Origin: JABICX01 sp964528765
GTDB lineage: Archaea > Nanobdellota > Nanobdellia > UBA10117 > JABICX01
Length of the DNA: 31,797 nt
Assembly: GCA_964528765.1 (NCBI GenBank)
Contig: CAZGVA010000005.1
Location: 1-31,797, forward strand
Direction: 5' to 3'
The notes under the pieces were generated by a model that worked only from the letters and a program-made list of their open reading frames with translations, did no database searches and was not told the DNA's origin. The position numbers and the translations under genes were made by a program. How positions within the stretch are numbered: the stretch's first letter is position 1; each line of letters begins with the position of its first letter. Of this stretch, positions 1-7,532 are shown piece after piece.

Positions 1-2
1 AT

Positions 3-404
3 ATCTTAACTTTAGAAAATGAATCAATTGCTTATTTTCTATTGGGTAAAATTAGAAATTTACCTAAAAATAGTTATGATTTTACTTTATCTAAAAAATC
101 AAAAGCAATACTTCATAAACCATTTAATCTGGATGATCTTCAAAAAACATTTGAAGTTGGTTTTCATGCAATTATTTGTTATTATAATAAAAAACCAATT
201 CTAAAAACCGCACAATTAATTTTACAAAAAGATAATTTAGAAGACACCATTAAATTACAAGAACAAATAGTAGTTTTAAGAAATCCCCATTTAAACTTCG
301 CATTAAGAAGTCAAGAATACATGAATATGTCAGAAATAAAACGTATGCGTGAATATAATATTATTCGCAAGCAAGTTCATGAAATGGCTCGCGCTAAATT
401 ATAA
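3..404 (+). CDS. Hypothetical protein, 5' end cut by window edge
   Basis: The reading frame is open from the first bases of the window to the TAA at 402-404, so the true start lies upstream and the TTG at 42 is not a convincing start. About 133 residues are visible. They are basic and mostly helical in appearance, with a C-terminal stretch rich in Arg, Lys and Met (SEIKRMREYNIIRKQVHEMA). I see no catalytic motif, membrane segment or zinc-binding cysteines and do not recognise the family. It precedes the LSm gene in the same direction but is separated by about 70 nt containing that gene's own TATA box, so it is probably a separate transcript. Confidence 0.6.
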   Translation: MLTLENESIAYFLLGKIRNLPKNSYDFTLSKKSKAILHKPFNLDDLQKTFEVGFHAIICYYNKKPILKTAQLILQKDNLEDTIKLQEQIVVLRNPHLNFALRSQEYMNMSEIKRMREYNIIRKQVHEMARAKL

Positions 405-430
405 AAATACGTACTAACTCAAGATAGTAA

Positions 431-472
431 CCTTTAAATACTAACCAAATAATCCTTTGTTACTTCAGAGGT
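431..472 (+). promoter_or_regulatory. Promoter and Shine-Dalgarno of the LSm gene
   Basis: An archaeal TATA-like box (CTTTAAATA, 432-440) lies about 26 nt before the expected start of transcription. The short leader then carries GAGGTG (467-472), five bases before the ATG at 478. This Shine-Dalgarno match is the reason to prefer the ATG over the upstream TTG at 457. Confidence 0.6.
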
Positions 473-477
473 GCCAA

Positions 478-699
478 ATGGAAAGACCACTAGATGCATT
501 AAATCAAGCAAAAAATAAAAGAGTTATTGTCGAACTTAAAAATAAGCGACAAGTTATAGGAAATTTAAAAGCTTTTGATATACATATCAATGTTGTTCTC
601 GATGACGCAGAAGAGCGTGGCGACGACGGTAAAATACTTACAAAATTAGGTCGCGTTTTTATTCGAGGAGATATGATTTTGTTCGTAAGTCCTGCTTAA
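478..699 (+). CDS. Archaeal Sm-like (LSm/SmAP) RNA-binding protein
   Basis: A 73-residue protein, the usual size for archaeal SmAP1. The Sm1 motif is visible from about residue 15 to 45 (RVIVELKNKRQVIGNLKAFD, then HINVVLDDAEE), and the Sm2 motif near the C terminus (GRVFIRGDMILFVSP, with the hallmark IRGD). Members form ring-shaped hexamers or heptamers that bind U-rich single-stranded RNA and take part in RNA processing and turnover. In many archaea this gene sits directly before rpl37e; here the two are separated by the 11.35-kb element at 754-12106. The start at 478 is chosen from the GAGGTG five bases upstream. Confidence 0.93.
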   Translation: MERPLDALNQAKNKRVIVELKNKRQVIGNLKAFDIHINVVLDDAEERGDDGKILTKLGRVFIRGDMILFVSPA

Positions 700-744
700 G
701 CAGATACTTCGAACTTGTAAATCGATTATGTTTATGTAGTTTTA

Positions 745-753
745 AACATATAA
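745..753. repeat. Left target-site duplication (9 bp)
   Basis: AACATATAA, directly abutting the left terminal inverted repeat. The identical 9 bases occur in direct orientation immediately outside the right inverted repeat at 12107-12115. A 9-bp duplication is what IS903-type members of the IS5 family produce. Confidence 0.85.
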
Positions 754-773
754 GGCTTTGTGTATAAAGTAGC
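754..773 (+). repeat. Left terminal inverted repeat (20 bp)
   Basis: GGCTTTGTGTATAAAGTAGC. It is the exact reverse complement of 12087-12106. Confidence 0.9.
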
Positions 774-818
774 ATTTTAGCTCGACTTATTACACAGACT
801 CTTGACTTTCTACACAAA
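757..818. repeat. Left subterminal array of three 14-bp sites
   Basis: Three copies of a site with consensus ACTTWHTACACARA: 757-770 (reverse orientation, inside the inverted repeat), 785-798 (ACTTATTACACAGA) and 805-818 (ACTTTCTACACAAA). The last two are 20 bp apart, start to start. The matching set is present at the right end. These are probably transposase-binding sites, but regulator binding is possible. Confidence 0.7.
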
Positions 819-831
819 AATATGTAAATAT

Positions 832-1575
832 TCATGCAAGAGGTTTAGATTTATCCCATAGAGAAAGAAACAAGGCTCGTAGAGTTTGAGCACTTTCTTT
901 TTGATTGATTTTTATGATGGTACGATCTTCAGGATTGGTTTTGTCGACAACAGTAATCATTGCATATTTACCATCAACAACGTGTAGCTTGAAGTTCTTT
1001 ACAGGATAGTTTCTTATTTTGACGCCGGTTCGAGCTATCTTCCGAGCCATGTCTATGTTCTTGTTATCAATCGGTGCGATAAACCTAACATCAACACCTC
1101 TTTTGACCATTCTTTTAGTGGGTGTAACTACATCAACCCCTCGTTTAGCTGGAGTCAGGCTGCCCGCAATAAAAAGCAGTTCTTTTTTTGCACTTTCGTA
1201 TAGTTCAATAGCGTTCTGATAGGCTAGATACCGACCTTTTGATACAGAGACGGTCTCTGTTTCTTCCTGCTTTTCTAAGCTATTAATTAGGTGATTTAAT
1301 TGAGTAGCTTGCTTTTGCCACTGTCGGTTCTTCTTGTCAAGGAGCACTTTAAGACCTACTTTCGGGTCTATTGCTTTGACTAATCTCGGAGTTCCAGGTA
1401 AGATAGAAATTAATCCTTTAGATACAAGAGATTCAACAACATCATAAATTCTGCCTGAAGGAATCTTGCTCAGATTGCCTAGCTGATACGCTGTAACTGA
1501 ATCAACTTTCAAGAGCGTCAAATAGGCTTGTATTTCATACTTTGTCAGATTTAGCTGTCTTAGTAGATCATCCAT
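832..1575 (-). CDS. TrmB-family transcriptional regulator
   Basis: A 247-residue protein with an N-terminal winged helix (about residues 5-70; LTKYEIQAYLTLLKVDSVTA, then SKIPSGRIYDVVESLVSKGL, which is the recognition-helix region typical of TrmB). A short helical linker (80-105) follows, then a C-terminal PLD-like TrmB regulatory domain (about 110-240). TrmB proteins bind operators near TATA boxes and usually respond to sugars or other small ligands. The gene lies just inside the left end of the transposon and shares an overlapping divergent promoter with the 100-aa gene at 1636, so it may regulate itself and that gene. GTGGTG lies just upstream of the ATG. A second TrmB-type N terminus begins at 31574. 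The ligand cannot be told from sequence. Confidence 0.85.
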   Translation of the reverse strand: MDDLLRQLNLTKYEIQAYLTLLKVDSVTAYQLGNLSKIPSGRIYDVVESLVSKGLISILPGTPRLVKAIDPKVGLKVLLDKKNRQWQKQATQLNHLINSLEKQEETETVSVSKGRYLAYQNAIELYESAKKELLFIAGSLTPAKRGVDVVTPTKRMVKRGVDVRFIAPIDNKNIDMARKIARTGVKIRNYPVKNFKLHVVDGKYAMITVVDKTNPEDRTIIKINQKESAQTLRALFLSLWDKSKPLA

Positions 1576-1598
1576 GTTTCACCACTTCTTAAAGGGGT

Positions 1599-1620
1599 GG
1601 ATAATTAATATAAAAGCTTT
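1599..1620. promoter_or_regulatory. Overlapping divergent TATA region
   Basis: The stretch around TTAATATAAAAGC contains TATA-like sequence on both strands: about 29 nt before the ATG at 1636 on the plus strand, and about 35 nt before the TrmB-type ATG at 1575 on the minus strand. A regulator bound here would affect both genes. Confidence 0.5.
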
Positions 1621-1635
1621 TTGATTTATTACATA

Positions 1636-1938
1636 ATGGTACTAAATTACTTAAGAAAATACTTTAGAAGTCGTAAAGCGCCAGAGGAAGAATATGTACC
1701 TACAGAATTTCTTGTACCGAAAGTTATAGAAGAAGAACCTAAAAAGTTTATAACCTTAGAAGACTTTTTTGAAGGCGTAGAAGCTTCACATAAAGCAGGT
1801 GAGGCTTATTGTATATTCGTTAAAACAGATTTTTTCCGAGGTATATTAGATATTACTGACCCAGATGATATGTTAGTATTTAATATGGTTATAGATGCTG
1901 CTGATAAATTGTTGGCTGCTGAGAATACGAATAAGTAA
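1636..1938 (+). CDS. Hypothetical small protein in transposon left end
   Basis: A 100-residue protein when started at the ATG at 1636 (MVLNYLRKYFRSRK); an upstream TTG at 1621 overlaps the promoter and is less likely. The N terminus is short and basic, followed by an acidic linker (EEEY, IEEEP) and a compact domain of about 60 residues (ITLEDFFEGVEASHKAGEAY, then an FFRGILDITDPDD segment). There is no signal peptide or membrane span. I do not recognise the family. Its TAA at 1936-1938 directly abuts the stop codon of the convergent transposase gene, with no spacer at all. Confidence 0.6.
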   Translation: MVLNYLRKYFRSRKAPEEEYVPTEFLVPKVIEEEPKKFITLEDFFEGVEASHKAGEAYCIFVKTDFFRGILDITDPDDMLVFNMVIDAADKLLAAENTNK

Positions 1939-2910
1939 CTAGTTTATAATTTCTTTATTCATGCTAGCATCAATACCCAACTCCATCATCTCTTGTATAA
2001 CTACGCAAATATTGTGGCATAGTACCTTACAAAGTAGCTCGTTGATTTGAGCGGTTCTACTCTTGCTTCTTAAATTCATACCGAACTTTGATTTAATCAT
2101 ATGGAAAACTGTTTCAGAGTTGCTTCGCTTGTGATAGTGTTGCATGAACTCTTCGTTTTTGAACATGAACAAGTGAAACATTCGCTTCCAGATGATTGAG
2201 CCTCTGCATTTTCCTGTAGCGTTCTTCTTGAAAGGAATGAATGGAATTGCACCAACATCTTCAATCATATTGAAGAGTTCTCTGCTTTGGTATGCTCGAT
2301 CTGCTGAGACTTCTCGCAAGTTGAACTGTTCAGCAGTCTCTTTAAGGAGTTTAGGCATTGCTCTAGTGTCACCAACTGTCTTTTCAGTAATACTACAACT
2401 TGTTACAATGTTAGTTTTTACTCCAGACATCAGGTGAGCTTTAAGCCAGATTCTATGTTTCTGTTCTTTTCCCCACTTATGATCGAACCAGCGAGCGAAG
2501 CGTGATGTTGCAAAGCCAGAGCTGTCAACTGCAAAATCTTTCTCAACATTCTTTAGTGGAAGTGAGCTAAGTCTGATTAGTCTCTCAAGAAGGGGCGTGA
2601 TATCTTCCCTTTGCATAAAGTGACCAACAGAAGCAAAGCACGGAGCTTTGGATAAAAAGCCCCATTCTGTTGAAAGTTTCACATCACTCAAGAACCGACG
2701 AAGAGAAAAGGTTGAATATACTTTCAAGACAGAGCTGAAAACCATATCTGAATGTGGAAGTGTTGGTCTACCAAACTTGTATGTTGGCTGTTCAACATTT
2801 GAACACAGATCATTGAGTAGATTCAGAAACAAAAGTTTCTCATTAGTTTGAGCTTTATCATAAGCTACCCAATTTTGTGAATACGTTACAGTTGTGTGTT
2901 TTTGTTCCAT
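1939..2910 (-). CDS. IS5-like DDE transposase
   Basis: A 323-residue protein of full length for IS5-family transposases. The N-terminal segment GRPTLPHSDMVFSSVLKVYS followed by FSLRRF resembles the helix-turn-helix region of IS903. The catalytic acidic residues are visible: first Asp in FAVDSSGF (about residue 128), second Asp in VSADRAYQS (about 208), and Glu in RSNSETVFHMIKSKFG (about 269). No inverted repeats are visible immediately around this gene, so it is probably the transposase of the larger 754-12106 element rather than of a nested insertion sequence. The start is supported by AAGGAGAA shortly upstream. No frameshift or internal stop is seen, so the gene looks functional. Confidence 0.88.
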   Translation of the reverse strand: MEQKHTTVTYSQNWVAYDKAQTNEKLLFLNLLNDLCSNVEQPTYKFGRPTLPHSDMVFSSVLKVYSTFSLRRFLSDVKLSTEWGFLSKAPCFASVGHFMQREDITPLLERLIRLSSLPLKNVEKDFAVDSSGFATSRFARWFDHKWGKEQKHRIWLKAHLMSGVKTNIVTSCSITEKTVGDTRAMPKLLKETAEQFNLREVSADRAYQSRELFNMIEDVGAIPFIPFKKNATGKCRGSIIWKRMFHLFMFKNEEFMQHYHKRSNSETVFHMIKSKFGMNLRSKSRTAQINELLCKVLCHNICVVIQEMMELGIDASMNKEIIN

Positions 2911-2926
2911 TCTAGAAGTTCTCCTT

Positions 2927-2961
2927 AGTATTATATAATACTATAATACTCCTATATAAAG
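2927..2961 (-). promoter_or_regulatory. Transposase promoter with 16-bp palindrome
   Basis: On the minus strand a TATA box (CTTTATATAGG, 2951-2961) is followed by the perfect palindrome AGTATTATATAATACT (2927-2942), which falls about where transcription should start, and then by a Shine-Dalgarno sequence. The palindrome could be an operator or a 5' leader hairpin that limits transposase expression. Confidence 0.6.
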
Positions 2962-3016
2962 GTTTCTTTTTCTAAAGCGATAAATATATAAAGATGTAAT
3001 ACTTAAAATAGTTAAT

Positions 3017-3142
3017 ATGCGTAAGACTACTAGTATCAAAATGGACTCAGAACTTTGGAAGCTAGTAAAAAAGCACTGCATAGATAAAGAAATTGACATT
3101 TCTGAATATTTAGAGAGCTTGATTAAGAAAGATTTGAAATAA
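3017..3142 (+). CDS. Small ribbon-helix-helix-like protein
   Basis: A 41-residue ORF. The pattern is that of a ribbon-helix-helix (MetJ/Arc/CopG-type) DNA-binding unit: a short basic beta strand (TTSIKMDSEL, residues 4-13), a first helix (WKLVKKHCID), a turn and a second helix (ISEYLESLIKKDL). A good TATA box (ATAAATATATAAAG, 2980-2993) sits about 30 nt before the ATG, so the transcript is probably nearly leaderless. It is divergent from the transposase, whose promoter region contains a palindrome, so a role in repressing the transposase is plausible. The helicase-nuclease follows on the same strand 125 nt later, so it could also be an antitoxin-like or defence regulator. The fold call rests on pattern only. 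Confidence 0.6.
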   Translation: MRKTTSIKMDSELWKLVKKHCIDKEIDISEYLESLIKKDLK

Positions 3143-3267
3143 AAATTTTTATTTGTGAAATTTCTTCAGAGAATACATTATTTGCAATATAGAAAGCAAT
3201 ACACTCGCCTTAATCTTACAACTTTGCCTTTGCATCTTGTTGCCGAAGGCTTAATCATAACGCTTTT

Positions 3268-4839
3268 ATGTTAGATTTTATTGAATTATATATGCTAAAT
3301 GATATTGAAATGGCTGATAAAATAAAAACTCAAATAAAGAAAGCATGCATTGTTCTCGCAGGTGCAGGAACTGGTAAGTCTTATCAAATAAAGCAAAAAG
3401 CAAAATATTTAGTTGAAGAGTTAAAATACAATCCTGAAGAAATTTTATGTCTTACATTTTCAAATGAGGCTACAAACTCATTAAAAAAAGGTATGCAAGA
3501 AGAGATTAAATCAACTGAAGATATTAATGTTAAAACCTTTCACTCTTTTTGTTCCGACATATTACGAGAACGAGGACACTTAGTTGGAATACAAGAAGGT
3601 TTTGAAATATTGCTTCCCGATGATGCGAAGATTTTTATGCATAAATATTTGGGAGTAAAACCTTATTGGTCAAATCGATACATAAGTACTATCTCCACAT
3701 CAAAAGATTTTGGAATTGAAATACAATCTCTTAAAGAACATGTTGCTGAATTAAAGAAAGAACTAAATGTAGAAAATTTAGAAGAACAAGCAAAGGATAT
3801 GAAAGCTGAATTACAAACAATGTATCTTGATAAAAATACTAAAGAACTGAGAACTCGGAAAAAAGAAATTCAGAAGTTTCTAAGAGATTTTGATAATTAT
3901 TCAAAAATTAATGAATTTGTAATTGTTTGGGATGATTTTGAGAAACTTAAAAAAGAGAAGAATTATTTAGATTTTTCAGATTTGAATTATTACACTTTAA
4001 AATTATTTAGAGAATTTGGTGCTAACAAAGAACAATACAAATATGTTTTTGTAGATGAATTTCAAGACACAAATAAACTACAATTTAAACTAATTGAATT
4101 TATTGCAGATCAAAACATAACTGTTGTTGGTGATCCGAACCAATCTATTTATGGTTTTAGAGGATCATACAAAGAAAGCTTTGAACATTTTAAGAAGAAA
4201 TTCAAAGTAGAAACCGTTCACAAATTAGACAAAAGCTGGAGATCTCCAAATAGCATCTTATATATAACTTATAAACTCATACAAAATAATTACGAAAATC
4301 CTGATGAATGTATTCTTATTAAAAATGTTGATAACAAAGACGGTAAAAAAGTTCAAGTTACTGAATTAGTAAACAAAGACGAAGAAGCACGATATATAAC
4401 TGAATTAGTGCATAAAAAAATTGAAGAAGGTGTGCCAAAAGAACAAATTTGTATACTTCACCGAACACATCAACAATCAGAAGAAATAAAAAAAGCACTA
4501 AAACTAAAAAAGATACAATATATTTCAGCAGGGAAAATCGACTTACTGCAAAAGCGAGAAATAAGAACAACAATTGGCTATTTAAGTATACTATCTAACT
4601 TAATTAATCGTTCTGGAACGGATGAACAATCTTGGTGGGAATTATTCCATTATCAAAATACACTTAGTCCGGCAGACTCAGTTAAAATCGGACGATATTT
4701 GAAGAAACATAATAAACAGGATACATCAATCGAAGACCAAATTAGTATTGATGAATTACTATTAAATTCAATAGATGATTTAGAGTTATCTGATGAAGCA
4801 AAATCAATTGTTAAACATATATCTATTAAATTAAAATAA
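3268..4839 (+). CDS. UvrD-like helicase, N-terminal part (in-frame stop)
   Basis: 523 residues of a superfamily 1A DNA helicase. Visible motifs: Walker A (AGAGTGKSYQ, about residues 31-40), motif Ia (LCLTFSNEATNSLKKGM), motif II with Walker B (YVFVDEFQDTNKLQFKLIE, about 255-273), motif III (VVGDPNQSIYGFRGS) and motif IV (LDKSWRSPNSIL). A coiled-coil-like insertion lies around residues 155-200. The frame stops at TAA (4837-4839), yet the same frame continues without another stop to 6486 and supplies the missing motifs V and VI. The unit is therefore one roughly 1,072-codon gene broken by one stop. There is no clear Shine-Dalgarno. ATGs at 3292 and 3310 are alternative starts. Confidence 0.85.
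   Translation: MLDFIELYMLNDIEMADKIKTQIKKACIVLAGAGTGKSYQIKQKAKYLVEELKYNPEEILCLTFSNEATNSLKKGMQEEIKSTEDINVKTFHSFCSDILRERGHLVGIQEGFEILLPDDAKIFMHKYLGVKPYWSNRYISTISTSKDFGIEIQSLKEHVAELKKELNVENLEEQAKDMKAELQTMYLDKNTKELRTRKKEIQKFLRDFDNYSKINEFVIVWDDFEKLKKEKNYLDFSDLNYYTLKLFREFGANKEQYKYVFVDEFQDTNKLQFKLIEFIADQNITVVGDPNQSIYGFRGSYKESFEHFKKKFKVETVHKLDKSWRSPNSILYITYKLIQNNYENPDECILIKNVDNKDGKKVQVTELVNKDEEARYITELVHKKIEEGVPKEQICILHRTHQQSEEIKKALKLKKIQYISAGKIDLLQKREIRTTIGYLSILSNLINRSGTDEQSWWELFHYQNTLSPADSVKIGRYLKKHNKQDTSIEDQISIDELLLNSIDDLELSDEAKSIVKHISIKLK
4837..4839 (+). other. In-frame TAA interrupting the helicase-nuclease
   Basis: Codons on both sides read continuously (KLK, stop, LLRASNKPLP). A single base change from AAA, GAA or CAA would create this stop. 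It may be a nonsense mutation, a strain polymorphism or a sequencing error. TAA readthrough is the least likely option. Confidence 0.8.
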
Positions 4840-4872
4840 TTATTACGTGCATCAAATAAACCCTTACCTGAA

Positions 4873-6486
4873 TTGGTGCTTGATATTTACGAACTTTCCG
4901 GACTAAATAGAGCATTTAGCCATCAAAGAACTATACAAAACATTGAAAGTTTGATGAATCTTAAAAAATTCTACGATATTGCTAAAAATTATTATTCATT
5001 ACATGAAAAGAATCTTTCTGAATTTATCAAATATTTAGAGATGGTTGATACTCTTGGCGTGAGTATTGATGCATCAAAAATACTACACATTGATGCAGTA
5101 AGATTAATGACAATTCATGCATCAAAAGGACTCGAATTTGATGTAGTCATAAACTGCAATCTTGCAAAAGATAGGTTTCCAGTTGGTAGAACAAAAAATG
5201 AACCGTTAATACCTAAAGCGTTATTGCCCGATTTCAAAGCACAACTTGATGATTGGAATGAAGAAGGTCTTGATGAAAAAGATGTTGAGAAGAAAATAAA
5301 AGATTATGATAAATCTATTCAGCTTTTTGAAGAAAGACGTTTATGTTACGTAGCATGGACTCGAGCTAAAAAAGAATTGTATATAACTTATGCTAAAAGT
5401 TATAATGATGATCCTGATTCTGCATCACATTCAATGTTTTTAGATGAAATTGATTACACTAAAAATTGTGACTTTGTTAAAGATGAAGATGAAAAATCTT
5501 TACTTATAGCACCTAACTCAAATTCTGAAACATATAAGTCAATGTTAAAAGAACAACTAATTAATTCATTAGATACCGACAATCTTGCTGAACTGAAAAA
5601 ACGATTAATTACTTATTTAGTTTGTAGATATAAAAAACTGATTGCAGATAAAACTGTAAACGATATTGAACTACAAAGACATTTAGACAAATGCACTGAA
5701 GATATATCTGGAATTAAATTTAATGCTAGAGAAACGGTATTTAGCCCAACGGCATTAATCGAGTATTCTGAATGTCCGAAAAGATACGAACTTTCTAAAA
5801 TTTACCAAATGCCAAAAAGAGGTGATTTTGAATCTGATGGCTCTGGAATGGCTCTCGGATCATTTGTTCATAAAGTTCTTGAATTAGGTGTAGATCAAAA
5901 AGCAAAGACCGTAAAAGAATATTTGAAAATAGCAGAAAAACTAGCACAAGAAAAAGAATGGAATAATATAAATCTTGATGATGCAAATCCACTAATTGAA
6001 GTTTTCTGGGAACGAAATAATCACAAAATAACGGATGAATCTAAAACTGAACTTAAACTACCTTTGGAACTTGAAGAATTTAAATTTTATGGTCTTGCAG
6101 ATAGAGTTGATCTATTAGATGATGGAACTTATGAAATTGTTGATTATAAAACAAATAAAAATGCTATCTCTATGCAAAAAAGATCATTACAATTAGGATT
6201 TTATGCGTTAGCACTTCAAGCTAAAGGATTCAATGTATCAAAACTAACCTTAGATATGTTAAAACTTGATAAGCCCGTAGAAATGAAAATTGAAGGTGAT
6301 GAAGTTAGCGCAATAACTGGTTGTAATAAAACTGCAAACTTTAAACTATCTGAATTAAAAGCAAAACTGATTGAACTAGCAAATAGCATTAAAAATGACT
6401 ATGAACATTCTTTCAAATGCTCAGATGACAAGAATGCTTGTAGATTCTGCGGATATAAATTTTATTGTCCAAAGTGGGACGAATAA
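4873..6486 (+). CDS. UvrD-like helicase C-terminal part with RecB/Cas4-like nuclease
   Basis: In the same frame as the upstream half; 537 residues if counted from the TTG at 4873, but sense codons extend back to 4840. It supplies motif V (VRLMTIHASKGLEFDVVINC, about 75-94) and motif VI (EERRLCYVAWTRAKKELYIT, about 154-173). From about residue 295 a PD-(D/E)XK nuclease of the RecB/Cas4/AddB type follows: FSPTALIEYSECPKRYELS, GSFVHKVLELG, FYGLADRVDLLDD and YEIVDYKTNKN, which contains the DXK core. Four cysteines suited to an iron-sulfur cluster are present: one in ECPKRY and three in the C-terminal CRFCGYKFYCPKW. The intact enzyme would unwind and cut DNA ends. Whether two separate polypeptides are made or the gene is dead is unknown; no start signal is seen at 4873. 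Confidence 0.83.
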   Translation: MVLDIYELSGLNRAFSHQRTIQNIESLMNLKKFYDIAKNYYSLHEKNLSEFIKYLEMVDTLGVSIDASKILHIDAVRLMTIHASKGLEFDVVINCNLAKDRFPVGRTKNEPLIPKALLPDFKAQLDDWNEEGLDEKDVEKKIKDYDKSIQLFEERRLCYVAWTRAKKELYITYAKSYNDDPDSASHSMFLDEIDYTKNCDFVKDEDEKSLLIAPNSNSETYKSMLKEQLINSLDTDNLAELKKRLITYLVCRYKKLIADKTVNDIELQRHLDKCTEDISGIKFNARETVFSPTALIEYSECPKRYELSKIYQMPKRGDFESDGSGMALGSFVHKVLELGVDQKAKTVKEYLKIAEKLAQEKEWNNINLDDANPLIEVFWERNNHKITDESKTELKLPLELEEFKFYGLADRVDLLDDGTYEIVDYKTNKNAISMQKRSLQLGFYALALQAKGFNVSKLTLDMLKLDKPVEMKIEGDEVSAITGCNKTANFKLSELKAKLIELANSIKNDYEHSFKCSDDKNACRFCGYKFYCPKWDE

Positions 6487-6550
6487 ATGGAATTATATTT
6501 TTAAATAAATACTGTAGATTAGATACAGAGGATATGATTTGGAATAATCG

Positions 6551-7531
6551 ATGAACTTAAAAGATTTAAGATTGAGAGATAAAATGGAATTAGGACGATT
6601 AAAAAAAGTTGATTTGAGAACGGCATGGAAACATGAAGCACTAGATTTCACAAAATGGTTATCACAAGAGAATAATATTAATTTGCTTAGTGATGAAATT
6701 GGTATGGATATTGAAGTAATACAAACTGAAGCGAGTGTAGGTAAATTTAATGTTGATATTTTAGCTCAAGAACCAAATACTAATCGAAAGATTATAATTG
6801 AAAATCAATTAGAAACTACAAACCATGATCATTTAGGAAAATTAATAACTTACGCGGCAGGCCACCACGCTGAGATTATAATTTGGATTGTAAAAGAAGT
6901 AAGATCTGAGCATAAACAAGCAATAGGGTGGTTAAATGAACATACTGATGAAACTGCAAATTTCTTTGCAATTAAAATGGAATTATGGCAAATAGGGAAT
7001 TCTCCTGCAGCACCAAAGTTTCAAATTATAGCCGGACCAAATGAGTGGGCTAAAGCTTTAAAGAAAGCTTCACAGTCAGGATCATTAACTGATACTAAAT
7101 TAATGCAACTCGAGTTTTGGAATAAATTTAAAGAGTATTTTGAATCAAAGAATAACAAGATTCGGTTAAGAACACCTAGACCACAACACTGGTATGATTT
7201 AAGTTTTGGTTTTGGTAACGAAGCACATATGGCTGTAACAATGGATACCAGAAAAAATTTGATAGGGTGTGAAATATATATAAATTCAAAAAACTCGAAA
7301 ATAATATATGAGCAACTATTTCAAAATAAAACTAAAATCGAATCTGAACTCGGTTTAAAATTAGAGTGGATGAAGTTACAGCAGAAAAAAGCATGTAGAA
7401 TAAAAATAAGTAAATCTGCAAATATAAATGATGATGATAAATGGGAAACTTATTTTGATTGGCTTCATATAAATGTTGAACAATTCCATAAAGTTTTTGG
7501 TAAATATTTTAAGAAGGTTCTAAGTCGGTGA
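6551..7531 (+). CDS. DUF4268-type protein with PD-(D/E)XK-like N terminus
   Basis: 326 residues. The N-terminal half looks like a nuclease-fold domain (about residues 30-150): VGKFNVDILAQEP supplies an Asp, and RKIIIENQLETTNHDHLGKL an E-x-Q in place of the usual E-x-K, followed by an IIIWIV strand. The C-terminal part (about 195-325; LEFWNKFKEYFE, RTPRPQHWYDLSFG, then YFDWLHINVEQFHKVFGKYF) matches my recollection of DUF4268. Such proteins are common beside restriction-modification genes in defence islands, but their role is not established. It ends one base before the restriction-modification gene, so the two are surely co-transcribed. Confidence 0.75.
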   Translation: MNLKDLRLRDKMELGRLKKVDLRTAWKHEALDFTKWLSQENNINLLSDEIGMDIEVIQTEASVGKFNVDILAQEPNTNRKIIIENQLETTNHDHLGKLITYAAGHHAEIIIWIVKEVRSEHKQAIGWLNEHTDETANFFAIKMELWQIGNSPAAPKFQIIAGPNEWAKALKKASQSGSLTDTKLMQLEFWNKFKEYFESKNNKIRLRTPRPQHWYDLSFGFGNEAHMAVTMDTRKNLIGCEIYINSKNSKIIYEQLFQNKTKIESELGLKLEWMKLQQKKACRIKISKSANINDDDKWETYFDWLHINVEQFHKVFGKYFKKVLSR

Positions 7532-7532
7532 A

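Noticed and set aside
1939..2910. Separate nested insertion sequence
   Set aside because: I found no inverted repeats or target duplication directly around the transposase gene; its downstream end abuts another gene's stop codon.
4837..4839. Programmed recoding of the TAA
   Set aside because: No known archaeal system recodes TAA, no stimulatory structure was seen and pyrrolysine uses TAG. Mutation or sequencing error is simpler.
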